From contig JACPGF010000207.1 of assembly GCA_016182615.1 (NCBI GenBank), positions 1 to 37,985 on the forward strand: a stretch of 37,985 nucleotides of DNA. Reading direction: 5' to 3'. Position 1 is the stretch's first letter. Every line of letters begins with the position of its first letter. The DNA comes from Ignavibacteriales bacterium (GTDB taxonomy: Bacteria; Bacteroidota; Ignavibacteria; Ignavibacteriales; Ignavibacteriaceae). Positions 24,179 through 33,959 of this stretch are shown here, in pieces. Under the pieces are notes generated by a model. That model was not told the DNA's origin and did no database searches. It saw nothing but the letters and a program-made list of their open reading frames with translations. Made by a program: the position numbers and the translations under genes.

Positions 24179-25864
24179 CTATACTCGCGTCAAATGTCTA
24201 TATTTTATCCGGTGCGGTTGATTTGCATCAATCCCGAGCCGCTCTTTGCGCTTTTCTTCGTATTCTGAATAGTTGCCTTCAAAAAAGACCACTTTACTTT
24301 CGCCTTCAAACGCAAGGATGTGGGTTGCAATCCTATCCAAAAACCAACGGTCGTGGCTGATGATAAGGGCACAGCCGCCATAGTTTTCAAGCGCTTCTTC
24401 AAGCGCGCGCATGGTGTTCACGTCCAAGTCGTTTGTCGGTTCATCGAGCAGGATGACGTTCGCGCCCTGTTTTAGCATCATAGCCATGTGCACGCGGTTT
24501 CGCTCACCACCGGAGAGCATTCCCGTTTTTTTCTGCTGATCGCCACCGGTAAAGTTAAACTGCGCGACATAGGCACGGGCATTTACCTGTTTACTGCCCA
24601 TCTCGATTAGTTCCTGACCGCCGGAAATCATCTCGTAAATGCTTTTCTCGTGGTCTAATGATGAACGTGCCTGATCGACATAGGCAAGCTTTACTGTCTC
24701 ACCGATAACAATGTTTCCTTTATCAGGTTTTTCCTCGCCTGTTATCATGCGGAACAAGGTTGTTTTTCCCGCGCCGTTGGGACCAATAATTCCCACGATG
24801 GCACCTGCCGGTAGAATAAAATCCATATCCTCAACAAGAATGTTATCGCCATAGGCTTTTTGTACCATTTCAGCATTAATAACAATGTTGCCAAGACGCG
24901 GGCCGGGCGGCAGATAAATCTGTAAATCTTTTTCCCTGCCTTCTAACCGTTCATTCAACAGGCTTTCATACGCGGTAATACGGGCTTTGGATTTTGCATG
25001 CCGTGCTTTCGGTGCCATACGAATCCATTCAAGTTCTCGCTGCAGAGTCTTTTGCTTTTCAGTTTCTTTCTTTTCTTCCTGCTGTAACCGTGCCTGTTTC
25101 TGCTCTAACCAGGAGGAATAGTTTCCTTTATAAGGAATGCCTTCGCCACGGTCAAGTTCAAGAATCCAGCCAGCAACGTTATCTAGGAAATACCGGTCGT
25201 GTGTAACCGCGATAACCGTACCTTCATAATCACGCAAGTGGCGTTCAAGCCATGAAACAGTTTCCGCGTCAAGGTGGTTTGTCGGCTCATCAAGTAAAAG
25301 GATGCTGGGCTTTACCAGTAATAAGCGGCAGAGCGCCACGCGGCGGCGTTCGCCACCCGAGAGGACTTTAACCGGGGTGTCTCCCGGCGGGCAGCGTAAC
25401 GCGTCCATAGCCATATCCAAACGCGCATCCAAGTCCCATGCATCAAGTGCATCAAGCTTTTCCTGAACCACTCCCTGCCTTTCCAGCAGAGCGTTCATTT
25501 CATCATCGCTCATAGGCTCGGCAAATTTTTCGTTGATGGCATTATATTCATTGATTAAATCAACTGTTCCCTGCACTGCTTCTTCAACAGTCTGTTTAAC
25601 TGTTTTGGATTCATCCAGTTTAGGTTCCTGTTCAAGATAGCCTATCGTGTAGCCTTGCGATACGGCCGTTTCTCCGTTGAACTCTTTTTCGACTCCGGCA
25701 AGAATGCGCAGCAGGGTACTTTTACCTGATCCGTTTAAACCAAGCACACCGATTTTAGCGCCGTAGAAGTATGAAAGGTAGATATCCTTCAGAACAGGCT
25801 TCTGGTTATAGTACTTACTAACGCCTATCATCGAATAGATTATTTTATTGGGTTCATTGGCCAT
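24179..25864 (-). CDS. ettA: EttA, energy-dependent translational throttle (ABC-F ATPase)
   Basis: A 561-residue cytoplasmic protein with two ABC domains and no membrane segment, the ABC-F layout. The first has GLNGSGKSTLLRILAG (about residue 40), LSGGERRRVALCRLLL (about 168) and LLLDEPTNHLDAETVSW (about 193). A Lys/Glu/Arg-rich linker arm covers about 240-300 (EEKKETEKQKTLQRELEWIR). The second has IGPNGAGKTTLFRMITG (about 362), LSGGERNRVHMAMMLKQ (about 448) and LLDEPTNDLDVNTMRALEEA (about 475). EttA binds the ribosomal E site and gates the first elongation step according to ADP/ATP ratio. Length and motif details fit EttA better than Uup or YheS. It appears monocistronic with its own terminator. 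Confidence 0.95.
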   Translation of the reverse strand: MANEPNKIIYSMIGVSKYYNQKPVLKDIYLSYFYGAKIGVLGLNGSGKSTLLRILAGVEKEFNGETAVSQGYTIGYLEQEPKLDESKTVKQTVEEAVQGTVDLINEYNAINEKFAEPMSDDEMNALLERQGVVQEKLDALDAWDLDARLDMAMDALRCPPGDTPVKVLSGGERRRVALCRLLLVKPSILLLDEPTNHLDAETVSWLERHLRDYEGTVIAVTHDRYFLDNVAGWILELDRGEGIPYKGNYSSWLEQKQARLQQEEKKETEKQKTLQRELEWIRMAPKARHAKSKARITAYESLLNERLEGREKDLQIYLPPGPRLGNIVINAEMVQKAYGDNILVEDMDFILPAGAIVGIIGPNGAGKTTLFRMITGEEKPDKGNIVIGETVKLAYVDQARSSLDHEKSIYEMISGGQELIEMGSKQVNARAYVAQFNFTGGDQQKKTGMLSGGERNRVHMAMMLKQGANVILLDEPTNDLDVNTMRALEEALENYGGCALIISHDRWFLDRIATHILAFEGESKVVFFEGNYSEYEEKRKERLGIDANQPHRIKYRHLTRV

Positions 25865-26159
25865 GAAATGTATGTCCTAAATTTTTAAAGAATTAACCCC
25901 AAAATGAGGAAAAAGTTGGGATATAAAAAGGGAGTGGGAGAGTGATGGAAAAAATAATTGTATGGCAGACAAAAATCGGAGGCTTACTCGCATTTAAAAC
26001 TTTTCAATCCAAATGTTCCAAGACATCAGTACAGGCAGACACAGGAATTTGTAACAGCCAATCTGAAATGGAAACATGCTAATTGCAAACAGAAAATGTT
26101 TAAACAGGATTAATATACTATTTGGGCTTTAAATGCTGCCGGAAAATAGATAGTTTAGT

Positions 26160-26196
26160 GGCAATGAATGATTGAGAATGAATAATGAAAAATAAG
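26160..26196. repeat. Degenerate AATGAATAATGAA tract
   Basis: A tract built of loose AATGA and AATAATGA units. By eye it matches the tract at 36322-36359 at about 28 of 35 positions, in the same orientation. Confidence 0.45.
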
Positions 26197-26304
26197 GGCA
26201 AAATTCAATGTATTTAGCCAAGTGATTGTATTAAAAATAAATTGTCAAGACAATAGGATTTTCCCAATACTGTTAATGAACATTATTCGCGTAAAGTTTT
26301 GAGA

Positions 26305-26403
26305 CTATTTAGCAAATGCATAAACCACTGCAACACAAGTTAGCAGGAAAAGGAGTACACTGACAAAACAACTACGGGTACCTGATTTCACCTTGCCGCT
26401 CAT
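26305..26403 (-). CDS. Predicted 32-residue single-pass membrane peptide
   Basis: The frame opens with ATG at 26403, ends with TAG at 26305, and has an in-frame TAA 15 bases before the ATG. The product starts MSGKVKSGTRS (basic, soluble) and ends in a hydrophobic run CFVSVLLFLLTCVAVVYAFA closed by a Lys, a textbook single-pass helix with a positively charged cytoplasmic N-terminus. AGGTG lies 5 bases before the ATG and could act as a ribosome site. There is no neighbour within 500 bases on the same strand. No family is recognised; small membrane peptides often tune larger membrane complexes or act as toxins, but nothing here decides between these. Confidence 0.45.
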   Translation of the reverse strand: MSGKVKSGTRSCFVSVLLFLLTCVAVVYAFAK

Positions 26404-26982
26404 AAAGCACCTAATTTTTTTATTAACTTACTAAAATTAAACAAATAAGTACAGACAGAAACCGTTATTTTTTTACGCATTTTTTTGCACGAAACAAGTC
26501 TTACCAACGGTTTATCGTTTTAATCTCTGAAGGTAATTTGCTGCTTGTTGCAGTAAACATGTACTGTTATTATGTAATTTGGGTTCATTTGTAATTTTAT
26601 AGTTTGAAGATAAAATTGCAAACTTTTTTTGGTGAAATAAATACGGAATGGTTTCTGGTTCACTTGCGATCGGTTAGTTCATTAAATCCCCCATATAGAA
26701 AAACAATGTTTATTACGTTAAATGCAACTCCCCATTACATTAAAAGAGTTTTGACTCAAATTGCATTCGGGATGTTTTTGAATTCGCCATTGTTGCCTCA
26801 TTAAGGAATAATGGCGTAGTGACAGGGATAGGTAATGCTTGGTTATTTCGCCAGTTTTTCCGTTGATGTACTGTTACCTTTACCAACATCAGACAATAAA
26901 CTTAAACTGTAAAAGTGCATTGGAATGAAAAATCCGTTGCCGTACAACCTGATATACAATGATTTTATTGCTTGTCCGCATA

Positions 26983-27024
26983 TAAAAAAATCACGGGAAA
27001 TAACCTAGCGTCATTTCCCGTGAT
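26983..27024 (-). terminator. Rho-independent terminator of the pectin-enzyme gene
   Basis: ATCACGGGAAA (26990-27000) pairs with TTTCCCGTGAT (27014-27024) across a 13-base loop. On the minus strand the stem is followed by a run of T (26983-26990). It lies 25 bases after the stop at 27050. Confidence 0.85.
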
Positions 27025-27049
27025 GAAGAGTCATTTTGAAATGTTTGCT

Positions 27050-30000
27050 TTATTTTAACAATATCATTTTTTTAGTATAAGTACCGAATGTAGTCTGCAA
27101 TGAATAAAAATACACTCCGGCGGCAATATTCAGCGCGTTAAAGCTCACGTTATAATAACCCGCTGCCTGCTTTGCATTAACGATGGTTGCAACTTCATTA
27201 CCGGTGATATTAAAGACCTTAAGCACAACTGCACTCTGAGACGGCAGGGTATAACTGATGACCGTGTTCGGGTTAAACGGATTCGGAAAATTCTGCGACA
27301 ATGAAAATTCCAATGGAACCGATAACTCAACTGCAACAATCTGACTGTACGTGAAGCTGCCGTCATTGTCGATCATTTTTAGGTGGTAACTGCATTTACC
27401 GGAGGTAACCTTTTTATCAGTATAGCTATATTCCTTAGGAGAGTTGCTGTTACCCGCTCCCTGAATAAATGCAATTGTTTCCCATGAATTGCCATCAGCA
27501 CTTTTTCTTTCAACTGAAAAACCCGAGGAACTGATTTCGGTTGCAGTTTTCCAATTAAGTGTTACTGATGTTTTATTCGCAACGGCGGTAAAAGCAACTA
27601 ATTCAATAGGGAGCAAATCTGCCCCGCCTGCTGGGAACCAGTCGCCATTCGGGAACGGGATATCGGTTTTAGACGAGGCCGCGAATATGTTAGAAAGCGT
27701 ATAGGCTTCCGACTCACCAAGCGACAATTGCCTGCCATAATTAGGATTCCCACTGATAACACTGCGCTGTGTATATGCTGAACCCGGTCCGTAACAGAGA
27801 TACTCAGCATATAAAGTATTCTGATTGACCGAAGCTGTTGGATCGGAATTCATCAGTGTCCATCCAGCCGGTACCAAGGTGGATGGCTCATAACAGTTCA
27901 GAAAAACCGTTTTGGGGTTGTCATTCCACGGCCGCCCCAAATAGAACGTATTTACCGGCACTCCATCAAATCCAATAGTATCAGTTGAAATTGTACAGTT
28001 CCTGAAAACTAGCCCGAACCTGAAATTTGCAGGTGTACTTGCTGCGGTAATCACTCCGCCATTACGGTTAATAACAAGCTGGCAGCTGTCAAAAACTGCC
28101 GTTGCACTGCCAAAAATATAGTCAACAGATCCGGTAATTTTACAATTATTATGATATACCCTGTAACTTCCCCACAAATAATATGTATCCTGATGCCCAT
28201 AAATGTTACAATCCCTGAATGTCACCTTATCCGCGTAGTTGCCAACATTAACCGCCACAGCGCGCTCAATTGATACGGTATCCTGAATAGTCATATTTTT
28301 GAATGTAATATTACTGGCGTTAACCTGTAAAGTCTGCACCGCATTTGTGCCCGGCACATTCGGCGTTCCGCTCATTCCAACATAGTCAGTATAATCAAGT
28401 ATCGTTGAGTCCCGGTCTTCACCCATGACAACAATGTCACTGAGCGTGGATGGAATAGTGACCTTTTCATGATAAAAACCCGGGCGGATGTAAACGATGT
28501 AAGGGCTGATAGATGGGTGGCTTGCCGGGATCGCGTTTATTCCAGCCTGAATAGTTGTAAAATCACCCGAGCCATCCTTAGCGATAACCATGTTAACACC
28601 TAAATCGGCATTCGATACAATGCTGGTACCCGACAAGGAAATGTTTTGTGTAACTGCCCCGCCCCCTGCATTAGTAAGCGTCCCGGAACAAACAGTTGCC
28701 GAAGTGCCATTCGGTGCAACAAAGTGTACATAGATTGTTTGTGCAGCGAGAGTACCTTCCGTGTAAGGCAGTGTTATACTTGTACCAAACCCTGAACCGG
28801 AAGTTGTCGAAATTTGAAAATTGGACGGTGCTGTAATAGTAATATTACCACTTGCAGGTGTAAGGTAATAACCGGTAATACTGTATGTCAATTCTGCCGA
28901 GGTTGTAGTTCTGTTTACCCTGCCAAAGGCAAGGCCTGTTGCAGATGTTGTTATAACGGGAGAGGCCGGAACAACAACTCCATCGGCACAGGTAAAATCT
29001 CCAAGCGTGGAGAAGATTGGCGTAGTAAAACTGTGAGACGAAACACTAACGGCACCAACATTTTCCCATGTTGCATTGTTGTAATGAGCGCCAAAAATAA
29101 TCGACTCATTTCCCTGCACATTGGCTGCAGAATAAGTAAACGTACCACTGTACATTGGATTAGTAAGGCCGGAAGAGTTTACCGTCCAATAACGGTTAAG
29201 ATAGTCACTTACACTTCCGTTGTTCGGATGCTTTTCGCGTGTTGTTTTAACTGCAACATAAGCGGAACTATATGCATCAGCCGACACATTAAGTGTTACA
29301 GGCGCATACTCCGCCGGGTTTCCGGCATCACCAACCGGGAAAGTAAAACTTCCGGTGGTGGTAAAAATCCGCCTGATTTGCCCGCTGCCGTTTACATAAA
29401 CCATCGCGGATGCAGAGGGTGTGCCCGCAATACTGGCAGTAGGATTAAGTATTAAGTTTTGCGAACCGGTAGAAAGAACACCACTCGTTAAATTGAGCGC
29501 GGCATCAATCGTCACGTCCGATGCAAGAGAAACGCCCGTGGAATTATTGATAACAACATTAAGATTATTGGTAAATCCGGTTGTTTGAATTGTTTGCGGA
29601 GTACTGCCATTAAAAACAATTTTTCCGGTAAGGATTGTTGTTACATTTGACCCATTTCCAATGACCCCGCCGGTATGCACTAGGTTCCCTCCGACATTTA
29701 TGGTTCCATTGGTTCCGGTTGTTCCGTTATTGGAGGCATATAATACGCCCCCGCTGACCGTCAAATTTCCTAACACGGTTAAGGTTTGTGTTGTTGTATT
29801 TACTGAAGTATTCGCAATGGTATAAGAGCCGCCTGATAAATCCATGTTTCCTTGTACGATTACTGTACGGGCAACCCCGCCATTGCCATGTGCCCATGTT
29901 CCGGCTGTCATCGTAAAATTACCGCCAATAGTAACAGGGGTAACGCCAAAACCAGCGCTGCCATTTGATGTCCAGATCAGGTTACCTCCAATAGTACTGA

Positions 30001-33000
30001 CTAACGCAGGACTGCCGCTGATGACATACACATTAGAATTACTTTCATATACTGCTGTTGGGAACTGCCCGCCATTTACCCGGTAACTTCCGTTTGTTTT
30101 AATCGTAAGTGTTCCTGTAACAACCGGGTTTACGGATGATTTGTTTTCAAGAACCCCATAAACACTTAAATTGCCGGATGCAACCGTTAACAATCCTCCT
30201 GATGTAATAACTACCGAATCTGTTATAGAAGCACCAGCAGCATTGTTGACTTGAAGATTGTAATAAGTTAATCCCGGAATTATTTGCGGCGAAGAGCCGT
30301 TAAAGTTTACGGTACCGGCGGCAGGAATGGTATATGATGCACTACCTTTTGAAAAACTTCCAGCTACTGATATGAGCCCGGTCGAGAACGTTCTTGTTCC
30401 CCCGGCATCATTTGTATTGGCAAGATTACCATAACTTCCTGATAGAATGGTTAATGAACCACTTCCATCATAATTAACAGTGCTGTTAGTATGCAAAGCG
30501 CCAAGTACCAGATTTGCTGAATTTTGCACTGTGAGCGTTGCCTGATCCGACAAGTCAATGAGGCCTGAGAAATAAAAATCACTTGGAATGGTAAACCCGG
30601 CTGCATCAGTTCCATTGCCAACAATTAACTTAGACTGTGAAGAAATTGTCCAGTTTTGTGTAAAAGCAGAGCCGGGATTAATAAAATGATAAACCTGATT
30701 ATCTTCTGTAAAATCGGGATTTGATCCTGTTCCATCGCTGTTTGTGCCCCAATTTGCCGGGTTCGATACATCAGATCCGGCAACATTGTAAAAGTTACCC
30801 GCGGTTGTAAAGCTTATTACGGCACCATAACCGGTAAGAGCCGAATTATTTGTTGCATACGCGCGTATATAATAAACGGTGCTCGGTGTTAAACTTGTCA
30901 GATCGCTTGAAATATTGCCTGTATTAACGCCGATGTTATTCTTCTCATCCAAAATAGTTGGTGAGGTATTCGTTGAGCTCCAGCAAAATCCCGAAGCCAC
31001 CAATGCAGTTCCACCATCGCTGTTGATACTTCCCGATATTGAAACCGTGGTTGTTCCAATATTGGTTACCGCTCCTGTAGTTAAAATGGGCTCAGTAGCT
31101 GTTGAAGAAGTGGTGAAAGTGATTTCATTGCCATAGACAGTACCGGCGCTGTTTGTTGCATAAGCCCGCGCGTAATAGGTTAACCCGGGTACAAGTCCCG
31201 TAATATTGCTGATAAAAGCACTCGTTCCGGTTCCGTCAATTGTCTTTGCATCTCCCGTTGTTGGGGAGCCTGACAAGTTCCAGCATACCCCCTTCGCCGT
31301 TACCAATGCATTATTATCCGAGGATATTTCAGATCCGCCGGATGTTGCTGAAGTTGCATACACCAAAGTTGCTTCTGCTGTGACGGGAGCTGATGGAATG
31401 GATGCTGTAGCGGTATTGCCGGACAGAACAACATTTTTATTTGTAAAATATTTATTTGTTGCACCTGCCCACGGATAAAAGCGAATTGATAGTGTTTGGC
31501 CTCCTTTTACGGTAACAGACGGTGAAATAACCGCTGCCCCTTGTACCGTTGCGTTGGCGCTGCCCGTGTTTACCAGTGAAACTGGTGTAGCAAATGTTGC
31601 CGCGTAAGTACTGCCGTTATATGAAGCGTTGCCGAGAGCGTTATTTGTAGTCCATCCATCCGTTGAATAGTAAACTGCCAGTTTTGCACCCCCTGTTCCC
31701 CCACCCAAAGCATTAAATGTTGCTGAATTCAACAAAAAATAGTAGCCTGGCTGTGGGGTTATAGTATATTCAATGTACTTGGATGTCGAATAGCTTGGAT
31801 AGGATAAACCCGGGGCGGTGGTTGCCACTCTCTGCCAACCGGCAACCGTGCCAAATGTTGAATTATAGAGTATTCCCGCTAAATTAACCGGATTTTGATT
31901 TGTTGCTGAAAGTAAGCCGGAAATTGCGGATGGTGCTTGGTTCGACAACAAAGGCCATGTAACAGAGGCGGCAGTAAGCCCTTGCGGAACCGGTGTTCCC
32001 TGCCCGGTTACTGAAACACTTTGTAATGTGGTTCCTCCAATTGATGCAGTAATTGAAGCATTATAAACCTGTACGATAGTTGGTTTAAATCTTGCGTACA
32101 AAGTTGTTGTCGCCAAGGTACCATTGACATAAGGAATATCAATTGAGGAGGCAAAACCGGAACCTGATGTTGACGACACCTCGAAATCTGCGGGGGCTGT
32201 AATGGTAATATTACTACTTGACGGAGTGAGGTTAAAACCGGATATAGAAAATGACCGTTCCGTAGATGTCAAATTAATCGTTAAATCACCAAAAGAAAGT
32301 GACGTGGGACTAAGAATAATATCAGTCGAAGATGTCAAATAATCAGTTAGCACGCCTTTACTTTTCATTTCCTGTGAAGCAAGCTGTGCCATGAGTGTGG
32401 CACCGAGAATGTTCGGGTGCGTATTATCTGCAGTGATATGGAGTAATGCCTGTGAAGCGGTTCCATAGGCCTCGTATATAGCTTTTGTACTTACTGTTAA
32501 GTCGATTAACGGGACATTAAGAGTTGTTGCAACATTCCGCATTGCCGCCGGGTAATCACCATAGGGCACAACATTATGCTGACCTGAGGCCGTTATTAAT
32601 CCATTGCTGTCAAAATAAAAACGGCATACAGGTGTAAATAGTACTGGAATACCACCTTTGGCACGGGTTTCATTCACATACGCCGTTAAATACTGGTCGT
32701 AAGTCGAACCCGGATCGGTATGAAAACCGGGATAAAGTACCGGGTCTTTCTGGTCGTTATGAGCAAACTGAATAAAAACATAATCGCCGGGCTGCACCTG
32801 ACTAATGACGGTGTTCCATTTACCTGCCTCCTCGTAGAAGGATTTCGAGCTTCGGCCACCTGCTGCCGCATTTACTATGGTTGCACTACTATTAAAAAAC
32901 TGCGGCAGCATCTGTCCCCACCCCCGCTGCGGGTTATTGTTCGTCGTATCATACAGGCACATTGTTGAATCGCCAATCAAAAAGATTTTTATGTTTGTCG

Positions 33001-33094
33001 GCGGGAGGAATGCTGTAAACATGAACATAAACAGCAAAAGCATGGTCACAAGCCTGACTTTACTCAAATTCGGTATTTTCTTTCGGGGGTGCAT
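27050..33094 (-). CDS. Secreted two-enzyme pectin-modifying protein: CE12-like esterase + CE8 pectin methylesterase
   Basis: A 2014-residue exported protein with a signal peptide in residues 12-32. An SGNH domain of rhamnogalacturonan-acetylesterase type (about 35-250) has IFLIGDSTMCLYD (Ser43), RGWGQMLPQFF, NAAAGGRSSKSF, IQFAHNDQKD and DNTHPN. An Ig-like module lies at about 260-365, then a jelly-roll-like region (about 400-560), two fibronectin-III-like repeats (about 568-768) and a long beta-strand-repeat stretch (about 775-1370). A second copy of the Ig-like module covers about 1381-1493. A pectinesterase domain (about 1500-1790) has GHQDTYYLWG (about 1633), GSVDYIFGSA (about 1655) and YLGRPWND (about 1718). 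The T9SS-type tail (about 1930-2014) has NFPNPFNPNTVISYTL. Together the enzymes would remove acetyl and methyl groups from pectin. Confidence 0.9.
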   Translation of the reverse strand: MHPRKKIPNLSKVRLVTMLLLFMFMFTAFLPPTNIKIFLIGDSTMCLYDTTNNNPQRGWGQMLPQFFNSSATIVNAAAGGRSSKSFYEEAGKWNTVISQVQPGDYVFIQFAHNDQKDPVLYPGFHTDPGSTYDQYLTAYVNETRAKGGIPVLFTPVCRFYFDSNGLITASGQHNVVPYGDYPAAMRNVATTLNVPLIDLTVSTKAIYEAYGTASQALLHITADNTHPNILGATLMAQLASQEMKSKGVLTDYLTSSTDIILSPTSLSFGDLTINLTSTERSFSISGFNLTPSSSNITITAPADFEVSSTSGSGFASSIDIPYVNGTLATTTLYARFKPTIVQVYNASITASIGGTTLQSVSVTGQGTPVPQGLTAASVTWPLLSNQAPSAISGLLSATNQNPVNLAGILYNSTFGTVAGWQRVATTAPGLSYPSYSTSKYIEYTITPQPGYYFLLNSATFNALGGGTGGAKLAVYYSTDGWTTNNALGNASYNGSTYAATFATPVSLVNTGSANATVQGAAVISPSVTVKGGQTLSIRFYPWAGATNKYFTNKNVVLSGNTATASIPSAPVTAEATLVYATSATSGGSEISSDNNALVTAKGVCWNLSGSPTTGDAKTIDGTGTSAFISNITGLVPGLTYYARAYATNSAGTVYGNEITFTTSSTATEPILTTGAVTNIGTTTVSISGSINSDGGTALVASGFCWSSTNTSPTILDEKNNIGVNTGNISSDLTSLTPSTVYYIRAYATNNSALTGYGAVISFTTAGNFYNVAGSDVSNPANWGTNSDGTGSNPDFTEDNQVYHFINPGSAFTQNWTISSQSKLIVGNGTDAAGFTIPSDFYFSGLIDLSDQATLTVQNSANLVLGALHTNSTVNYDGSGSLTILSGSYGNLANTNDAGGTRTFSTGLISVAGSFSKGSASYTIPAAGTVNFNGSSPQIIPGLTYYNLQVNNAAGASITDSVVITSGGLLTVASGNLSVYGVLENKSSVNPVVTGTLTIKTNGSYRVNGGQFPTAVYESNSNVYVISGSPALVSTIGGNLIWTSNGSAGFGVTPVTIGGNFTMTAGTWAHGNGGVARTVIVQGNMDLSGGSYTIANTSVNTTTQTLTVLGNLTVSGGVLYASNNGTTGTNGTINVGGNLVHTGGVIGNGSNVTTILTGKIVFNGSTPQTIQTTGFTNNLNVVINNSTGVSLASDVTIDAALNLTSGVLSTGSQNLILNPTASIAGTPSASAMVYVNGSGQIRRIFTTTGSFTFPVGDAGNPAEYAPVTLNVSADAYSSAYVAVKTTREKHPNNGSVSDYLNRYWTVNSSGLTNPMYSGTFTYSAANVQGNESIIFGAHYNNATWENVGAVSVSSHSFTTPIFSTLGDFTCADGVVVPASPVITTSATGLAFGRVNRTTTSAELTYSITGYYLTPASGNITITAPSNFQISTTSGSGFGTSITLPYTEGTLAAQTIYVHFVAPNGTSATVCSGTLTNAGGGAVTQNISLSGTSIVSNADLGVNMVIAKDGSGDFTTIQAGINAIPASHPSISPYIVYIRPGFYHEKVTIPSTLSDIVVMGEDRDSTILDYTDYVGMSGTPNVPGTNAVQTLQVNASNITFKNMTIQDTVSIERAVAVNVGNYADKVTFRDCNIYGHQDTYYLWGSYRVYHNNCKITGSVDYIFGSATAVFDSCQLVINRNGGVITAASTPANFRFGLVFRNCTISTDTIGFDGVPVNTFYLGRPWNDNPKTVFLNCYEPSTLVPAGWTLMNSDPTASVNQNTLYAEYLCYGPGSAYTQRSVISGNPNYGRQLSLGESEAYTLSNIFAASSKTDIPFPNGDWFPAGGADLLPIELVAFTAVANKTSVTLNWKTATEISSSGFSVERKSADGNSWETIAFIQGAGNSNSPKEYSYTDKKVTSGKCSYHLKMIDNDGSFTYSQIVAVELSVPLEFSLSQNFPNPFNPNTVISYTLPSQSAVVLKVFNITGNEVATIVNAKQAAGYYNVSFNALNIAAGVYFYSLQTTFGTYTKKMILLK

Positions 33095-33881
33095 CTTATT
33101 CCTAACAATTATAAAAAAAATTATAATAAAAGCAAAAGTAACTTTTCATATCTATCTGTGTTACCCAATATCGACAGCATGCAATATTATGAGGTGAGCA
33201 GGAGAAAAAAGTGTTTCAGGCGGGAACGTTATAGCAACGGTGTCAAAAGTCACCCAAAAATGCGGGGCATTAATTCATCAAGAAAATGACCAATTGAGTG
33301 TGCACCACTCCCTGTTCTAACTGCCAGCTATTCATTTGTCGCGTACCGACGGCACGCCAATCTTTTTGGGGAATGGGTTTGCTCTAGATATTTCGCCCCG
33401 AATGGAGCTTGTTATTTCTCGATTGATTTTGTCTTGTTTTGAAAAATTTTCATAATTATCAGGTGAGTAAAACAAAATACCTTCAGTTGTTTCGTAGTGG
33501 TCATTAACAGAAAAAAGAAGCATCCGGCTCCTGAGTCCCGCCTTTTGAAAGGAGGATGAACCGACCCAGGTGGGGATGCCTGTCCTTTGGGAGGAGAATT
33601 GCTTTTAGGCAGTATTAATGCCGCTAAAACGATTCCCCCGGTTTGCCAACCGGTTTTGAAAAAGCAAAAGTTCAGTGCCGCCAAATGGAAATACATGTAA
33701 GTATTGCGAGATGAATAGCACTGTGCAAAAGAACATTGTATTATTATTCCATCACTATATATAGCACTAACTTCCTGCGAACCCAGGGACTCAAATACTG
33801 TATGCGCATAATTAAGAGCCATTTGATGCAGTGAACGGTTTTGGAATTTAAAGTCAGTTCTTTATATTTCGGTATTCGGTG

Positions 33882-33897
33882 TTGAACAAATGTTCAA
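33882..33897. promoter_or_regulatory. Candidate operator, TTGAACA-N2-TGTTCAA
   Basis: A perfect 7-bp inverted repeat with a 2-base spacer. The form is that of a dimeric repressor site, but it lies downstream of the phosphatase gene and 790 bases from the nearest gene start, so a regulatory role is doubtful. Confidence 0.2.
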
Positions 33898-33904
33898 TAG
33901 AAAT

Positions 33905-33946
33905 GGGTGCTGTCTAAGCTGGGAGAGATAACACCCACATTTTTTT
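33905..33946. terminator. Imperfect hairpin downstream of the alkaline phosphatase gene
   Basis: GGGTGCTGTCT (33905-33915) pairs with AGATAACACCC (33926-33936) with one mismatch and one G-T pair. The seven-T run (33940-33946) lies on the plus strand, while the minus strand has only ATTTCTATT, so it may end transcription from either side only weakly. Confidence 0.35.
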
Positions 33947-33959
33947 AGTCTGCGCTGAC

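Larger units (their letters stand above)
25865..27049. other. Long, mostly gene-free region
   Basis: About 1.2 kb of AT-rich DNA. I find one likely small gene (26305-26403, minus), a degenerate ATGAATAAT-type tract (26160-26196) and the terminator of the pectin-enzyme gene (26983-27024). The frame at 26604-26804 has no convincing coding character. Confidence 0.5.
33095..33959. other. 865-base gene-free region
   Basis: Holds hairpins at about 33541-33552 (CCTTTTGAAAGG, in a REP-like context), 33603-33629 (TTTTAGGCA and TGCCGCTAAAA) and 33905-33936. It also has an inverted repeat TTGAACA-N2-TGTTCAA at 33882-33897. A minus-strand frame at 33412-33822 runs through these palindromes and was rejected as a gene. 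The promoter of the pectin-enzyme gene should lie just above 33094. Confidence 0.5.

Noticed and set aside
26604-26804. 66-codon plus-strand frame
   Set aside because: No ribosome site, no recognisable pattern, and composition like the surrounding AT-rich gap.
28814-29455. 213-codon plus-strand frame inside the pectin-enzyme gene
   Set aside because: Cys/Arg/Gly-rich antisense shadow caused by Thr/Ala/Pro-rich coding on the other strand.
33412-33822. 136-codon minus-strand frame
   Set aside because: It reads through several palindromes (33541-33552, 33603-33629); Pro/Lys/Gly-rich text such as SNSPPKGQASPPGS is typical of translated intergenic repeats.
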